NCBI RefSeq assembly: GCF_030817835.1
Contig: NZ_JAUSZR010000001.1
Span: 2,418,001-2,482,000 of the forward strand
Length of the DNA stretch: 64,000 bases
Reading direction: 5' to 3'
Source: Pseudarthrobacter sp. W1I19
Lineage (GTDB): Bacteria; Actinomycetota; Actinomycetes; Actinomycetales; Micrococcaceae
Within the stretch, counting starts at the first letter, position 1, and each line of letters opens with the position of its first letter. Positions 60,984 to 64,000 of this stretch are shown here, in pieces. A model generated the notes under the pieces. That model was given only the letters and a program-made list of their open reading frames with translations. It did not search any database and had not been told where the DNA came from. Made by a program: the position numbers and the translations under genes.

Positions 60984-61721
60984 TCAGGCCAGCCCGCCAT
61001 TGGAGTAAATGGTTTTTCCGTTGATCCATCGGCCCGGGCCTGCGAGGAAAGCTACGGACTCGGCAATGTCCTGCGGCTGGCCAAGCCGTTCCAGCGGGGC
61101 TGCCTTGGAGAGCTGCGCCACGGTCTGGTCGTCCTTTCCGTTCATGAAAAGAGGAGTGGCTGTCGGGCCTGGCGCCACCGCGTTAACGGTGATGTCCTTG
61201 CCGCGGAGCTCGCGGGCCAAAATCAAGGTCATTCCCTCGACAGCGGCTTTGCTCGCAACATAAGCGCCGTAGCCGGGGAACTGTGTCTTGGTCACCGTAG
61301 TTGAGACATTGATAATTGCTCCACCTGCGCGCACACGCCGTGCAGCTTGCTGGGAGACTACGAAGGTGCCGCGGATGTTGGTTCGGTGCATCCGGTCCAA
61401 GTCGACCAGGTCAAAATCAACGATGGACCCAAGAATCATGATCCCCGCAGTGTTCACCACGACGTCGATGCCGCCAAGGGCCTCCTCTGTGGCTTCGAAC
61501 GCTGCGATCATGGCACCTTCGTCCGCGACGTCACCACCAACGACGATTGCCTGTCCACCCGCGGCGGTGATGGAGTTGGCAAGGGTCTCGGCTGCTTCCT
61601 TGTTGCCGGCATAGTGGACGGCCACTGCGAAGCCGTCAGCGACAAGGCGCTCGACAACGGCGCGACCAATGCCCCCGGAACCGCCTGTGACAAGGGCTAC
61701 TCGTTTTGTTTCGGTGTTCAT
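60984..61721 (-). CDS. SDR-family NAD(P)-dependent oxidoreductase
   Basis: ATG 61721 (GGAGAAG site) gives a 245-aa classical SDR: ALVTGGSGGIGRAVVERL (TGxxxGIG), VVNTAGIMILG (NxAG-like NTAG), and the YGAYVASKAAVEGM active site (Y-x3-K), with the catalytic Ser in INVSTTVT. It is the typical 3-oxoacyl-reductase-like/glucose-dehydrogenase-like form; substrate unknown. It lies 99 bp downstream of a TetR gene on the same strand and may be its target. Confidence 0.88.
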   Translation of the reverse strand: MNTETKRVALVTGGSGGIGRAVVERLVADGFAVAVHYAGNKEAAETLANSITAAGGQAIVVGGDVADEGAMIAAFEATEEALGGIDVVVNTAGIMILGSIVDFDLVDLDRMHRTNIRGTFVVSQQAARRVRAGGAIINVSTTVTKTQFPGYGAYVASKAAVEGMTLILARELRGKDITVNAVAPGPTATPLFMNGKDDQTVAQLSKAAPLERLGQPQDIAESVAFLAGPGRWINGKTIYSNGGLA

Positions 61722-61820
61722 TTCTTCTCCTAAAAACCTACATTTGGGCAGACTTATATTCGGACGCACCGAGTAGACCCGCGGCATGGCGCCTTGGGAG
61801 TGCGAAGTGGAGGGGTAGTG

Positions 61821-62519
61821 TCAGCCGCTGTTGCGGCGGTCCTGTATCCGTTTGAGCCAGTCAGACAAAAGCGCGGCCTCGGACCGGGTGAACAGTGCTT
61901 CAGTGGCTGGTTGTGCCAGGGCAGACCGGATGGTGGTTGCCGCAATGACCGGCGCCTGCTCCTCCCTGTTGACTTCGGCATCGACCAGCAGGGAGCGATA
62001 CACCGTATCGCGCATAGTCGTGGAGATCTGCTTCTCCGGGTACTGGTCACTGCGCAGGAGCAACGACAAGGCAATTCCGCTATTCGCCGCCATGACGATC
62101 TTTGCCGCATCTTCAGGGGCGACCGTCAAGCGACCTTGGGCGGCGAGCCTTTCCAGATTGTCCTGCAGCAGACGCATCGCCTCCTGCCCGGCCTCTGCCG
62201 GCACCGACAATGAGGTACCGAAAAGGAGCCGGTAGGCATGAGGGTGGTCAAGGGCGAACGCCACATGGCTGTCCCAACCGCGGTAGAGATCATCCAAAGG
62301 GTCCCCGGACCTGTCTGCCGTACGCTTCATGCTCAGGTACTGATCCCAGACATGATCCACAACCGCGGACAACAACCCCTCCTTGTCACCAAAAAGCCTG
62401 TAAAGCACCGGCTGGCTGGTACCGGCAGCATCGCACACTGCCCGGGTGGAAATGTCCCCACTCGTGGATCCGGAAAGCAACTCTGAGGCCTTGTCCAATA
62501 TCGTTGCTCTCATATCCAT
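61821..62519 (-). CDS. TetR-family regulator (SDR-linked)
   Basis: The 232-aa protein has a TetR HTH (ATILDKASELLSGSTSGDIS, AVCDAAGTSQPVLYRLFGDK) and a ligand domain (HPHAYRLLFGTSLSVPAEAG). It precedes the SDR on the same strand and probably represses it and itself. Operator-like GTATCAATAC (62520-62529) and GATATC-ATT-GATACC (62563-62577) sit upstream. Confidence 0.87.
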   Translation of the reverse strand: MDMRATILDKASELLSGSTSGDISTRAVCDAAGTSQPVLYRLFGDKEGLLSAVVDHVWDQYLSMKRTADRSGDPLDDLYRGWDSHVAFALDHPHAYRLLFGTSLSVPAEAGQEAMRLLQDNLERLAAQGRLTVAPEDAAKIVMAANSGIALSLLLRSDQYPEKQISTTMRDTVYRSLLVDAEVNREEQAPVIAATTIRSALAQPATEALFTRSEAALLSDWLKRIQDRRNSG

Positions 62520-62577
62520 GTATCAATACTAACAGACCTCCGGATCATTGCGTTACTTATTTGATATCATTGATACC
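62520..62577. promoter_or_regulatory. putative TetR operators (TATCAAT elements)
   Basis: GTATCAATAC at 62520-62529 and GATATC-ATT-GATACC at 62563-62577 share TATCAAT in front of the SDR-linked tetR gene. Confidence 0.4.
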
Positions 62578-62579
62578 AA

Positions 62580-62891
62580 GGCGCCGTGACTATTTGGATC
62601 TGGGCACGCTCTGATGCGGTAGCCAAAGAGGCAGAAAGGCACCAAAGGCCGGGGCGGCGGATCCCCTTTAGACGGAAGGAGCCCGCCAATGGCAGTTGAG
62701 AACCATCCTTGCTACCGCCTACATCGACGCCTGCGAGTTCAGAGCCGGGGCCCGAGGACTATCCTCAGGGGCTCGCTTCGCCACCGAAAGGTAGGCCGAG
62801 ACCGCGGCCGACGACCGAAGCCTTGGGTAGGACCAAAGGAGCCTGTATTGCGCAAACGGTACGCTCTTTGAGCTCTTCGAAGGATTAAGGG
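62580..62891. other. gene-free interval
   Basis: No supported gene; a + strand ORF at 62689-62871 is basic and lacks family resemblance. Confidence 0.3.
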
Positions 62892-63866
62892 TCAACTGCT
62901 GACAATACGAGGATCAGTTGTCGAAAACCTTGCTCTATAGTTGCTGGGTGTAACCTGCAGGCGCGCTACGAAGCTTCGGCGCATGGACTCTGCACTGCCG
63001 AACCCCGCCGCACGGGCCGCTGCGGTGACGCTTTGACCTGTCTCGAGGAACGTCTTGGCATGTTCCAAGCGCATTTGTTCAATGAATCTACCCGGTGAGG
63101 TGCCCAACTCATTGGCAAAGAGTCGTGAAACCTGCCGTGGGCTCAAGCCCACCATAGCCCCCATGTAGTCGACACTCAGGTCCTGTGCCGGGTGGGCCGA
63201 AACGTGGTCGATGATCTCCCGCAACGGCCTGCTGCCAACGGGGTTCATTTTCAGGGGTGCGGAGAATTGTGACTGGTTGCCGGGACGTTGCATGAACAGC
63301 ACCAGGTTCCTCGCCACGTTTCGAGCCAACCCGGCACCATGGTCCTGCTCCACCAAGGCCAGGGCAAGATCTATGCCCGCGGACACACCCGCTGAGGTGA
63401 ATACACCTCGATCCTCCACAAAAAGTGCGTCTGGTTCGACAGCCACGTCCGGGTACGAGCGGGATAAAACCTGCGCGTGCCGCCAATGCGTCGTAGCCCG
63501 GCGCCCGGACAAAACGCCGGCAGAGGCCAGCACGAACGCGCCGGTGCAGATCGATACCGTCCTTCGCACCTGGGGATGCAGGAGCCTCGCCGCTGCCACG
63601 AGCCCGTCGGGTATCGGTTTTCCCACTAAGTTATCGCCGCCCGGCACCACGAGGGTGTCGATCTGTGTCTCCAGATCTACGGCTCCCTCAACGTCCAGCC
63701 GCGTTCCAATCGATGTCAGGACGGGGGCTCCGGCAGCCGACACATAAGCCAGCCTGTAGTCCGCCCCGAACATGTTCGCCTCGGCGAACACTTCGGCAGG
63801 TCCGGACACGTCCAGGAGTTTCACACCGTCAAAGACGACAAAGACGACATTCAATGAATTGGCCAT
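62892..63866 (-). CDS. GlxA/FtrA-like regulator (DJ-1/GATase1 domain plus AraC HTH)
   Basis: ATG 63866 (GGAGG site) gives 324 aa. An N-terminal DJ-1/PfpI-like domain (VFVVFDGVKLLDVSGPAEVF, VVPGGDNLV, SICTGAFVLASAGVLSGRRATTHW with a Cys) is followed by an AraC-type double HTH (YMGAMVGLSPRQVSRLFANE, SVTAAARAAGFGSAESMRRS). GlxA-type activators sense small metabolites through the DJ-1 fold. Its target is outside the window or adjacent upstream. Confidence 0.88.
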   Translation of the reverse strand: MANSLNVVFVVFDGVKLLDVSGPAEVFAEANMFGADYRLAYVSAAGAPVLTSIGTRLDVEGAVDLETQIDTLVVPGGDNLVGKPIPDGLVAAARLLHPQVRRTVSICTGAFVLASAGVLSGRRATTHWRHAQVLSRSYPDVAVEPDALFVEDRGVFTSAGVSAGIDLALALVEQDHGAGLARNVARNLVLFMQRPGNQSQFSAPLKMNPVGSRPLREIIDHVSAHPAQDLSVDYMGAMVGLSPRQVSRLFANELGTSPGRFIEQMRLEHAKTFLETGQSVTAAARAAGFGSAESMRRSFVARLQVTPSNYRARFSTTDPRIVSS

Positions 63867-64000
63867 GCCCACCTCCGCTTGTAAATACCAGGCGTCCCGT
63901 TGGCAATCACGGTCCGCGCCCCCACGTCCTCGAACGTTCCGGGGCACAGGCGGCAACTCTAATGCTGCTGCCCGTGGCCCGGTTTGTCACCGCCCAACGT

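Noticed and set aside
1..64000. CRISPR arrays, riboswitches, rRNA or complete tRNA genes
   Set aside because: Looked for repeat-spacer patterns and known RNA signatures; none was seen apart from the 22-nt tRNA fragment. A covariance-model search would be needed to exclude small RNAs.

Overview
The window is high-GC actinobacterial DNA. Gene content and protein style (SLT/MltB-like transglycosylase, PadR gene pairs, DUF5709, DUF6510, the cat/pca gene order, an IS982-family element) point to Arthrobacter sensu lato (Micrococcaceae). This is inferred from protein character; no 16S or other marker gene is present. No replication, conjugation or phage structural genes were seen. The window is mosaic: conserved catabolic operons alternate with decayed genes, insertion-sequence remnants and a 22-nt tRNA 3' end fragment, as expected of a repeatedly recombined accessory region (chromosomal island or plasmid).

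Layout. 0-1.4 kb: an NfeD-like gene and small unknown ORFs. 1.4-7.1 kb: a tartrate catabolic cluster (FadR-type GntR repressor, D-tartrate dehydratase tarD, dicarboxylate symporter dctA, a D-2-hydroxyacid dehydrogenase, and a tartrate/D-malate dehydrogenase of the TtuC family), with three identical TCTTATAAGA palindromes in the regulator/tarD intergenic region. 7.1-18.1 kb: housekeeping-type or unrelated genes (transglycosylase, small kinase, a glycogen-debranching-like enzyme, PadR pair, CbbX-like AAA+ protein, HAD phosphatase, alpha/beta hydrolase, HNH lipoprotein). An IS982-family element here splits a small membrane-protein gene and leaves a CTAG duplication.

18.5-42.3 kb: a redox and electrophile stress island, visibly more AT-rich in its middle. 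It holds a CMD/PEP-mutase/nitroreductase/YjbR operon, three small GNAT paralogues, a quinone-reductase-like MDR protein, thioredoxin, a tight msrB-msrA-molybdoenzyme-flavin reductase-DUF6510 operon, a ferritin-like protein, a sigma factor, two MFS transporters, a copper-binding protein under a CsoR-type operator, two full TetR regulators, and a TetR ligand-binding domain with no HTH. Palindromes of the form TGGACGA-N2-TCGTCCA lie in front of several of these.

43.2-56.5 kb: a second copy of the debranching-like enzyme, then the pca (protocatechuate/beta-ketoadipate) operon pcaHG-DCFIJ without pcaB, followed by genes that look like a complete 4-nitrobenzoate upper pathway: nitroreductase (pnbA-like), 4-hydroxylaminobenzoate lyase (pnbB-like), an aromatic-acid MFS transporter and a TetR regulator. 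Five copies of a GTTACAG-TCAATAG-TGTAAC palindrome sit before these transcription units and before two small uncharacterised genes and doxX, so the TetR protein probably controls a local regulon. The proposed flow is 4-nitrobenzoate to 4-hydroxylaminobenzoate to protocatechuate plus ammonia, then to beta-ketoadipate, succinyl-CoA and acetyl-CoA. 56.5-61 kb: mostly decayed genes (ECF41-type sigma factor, fumarate-reductase-like flavoprotein, an SDR). 61-64 kb: an intact SDR with its TetR, and a GATase1/AraC regulator.
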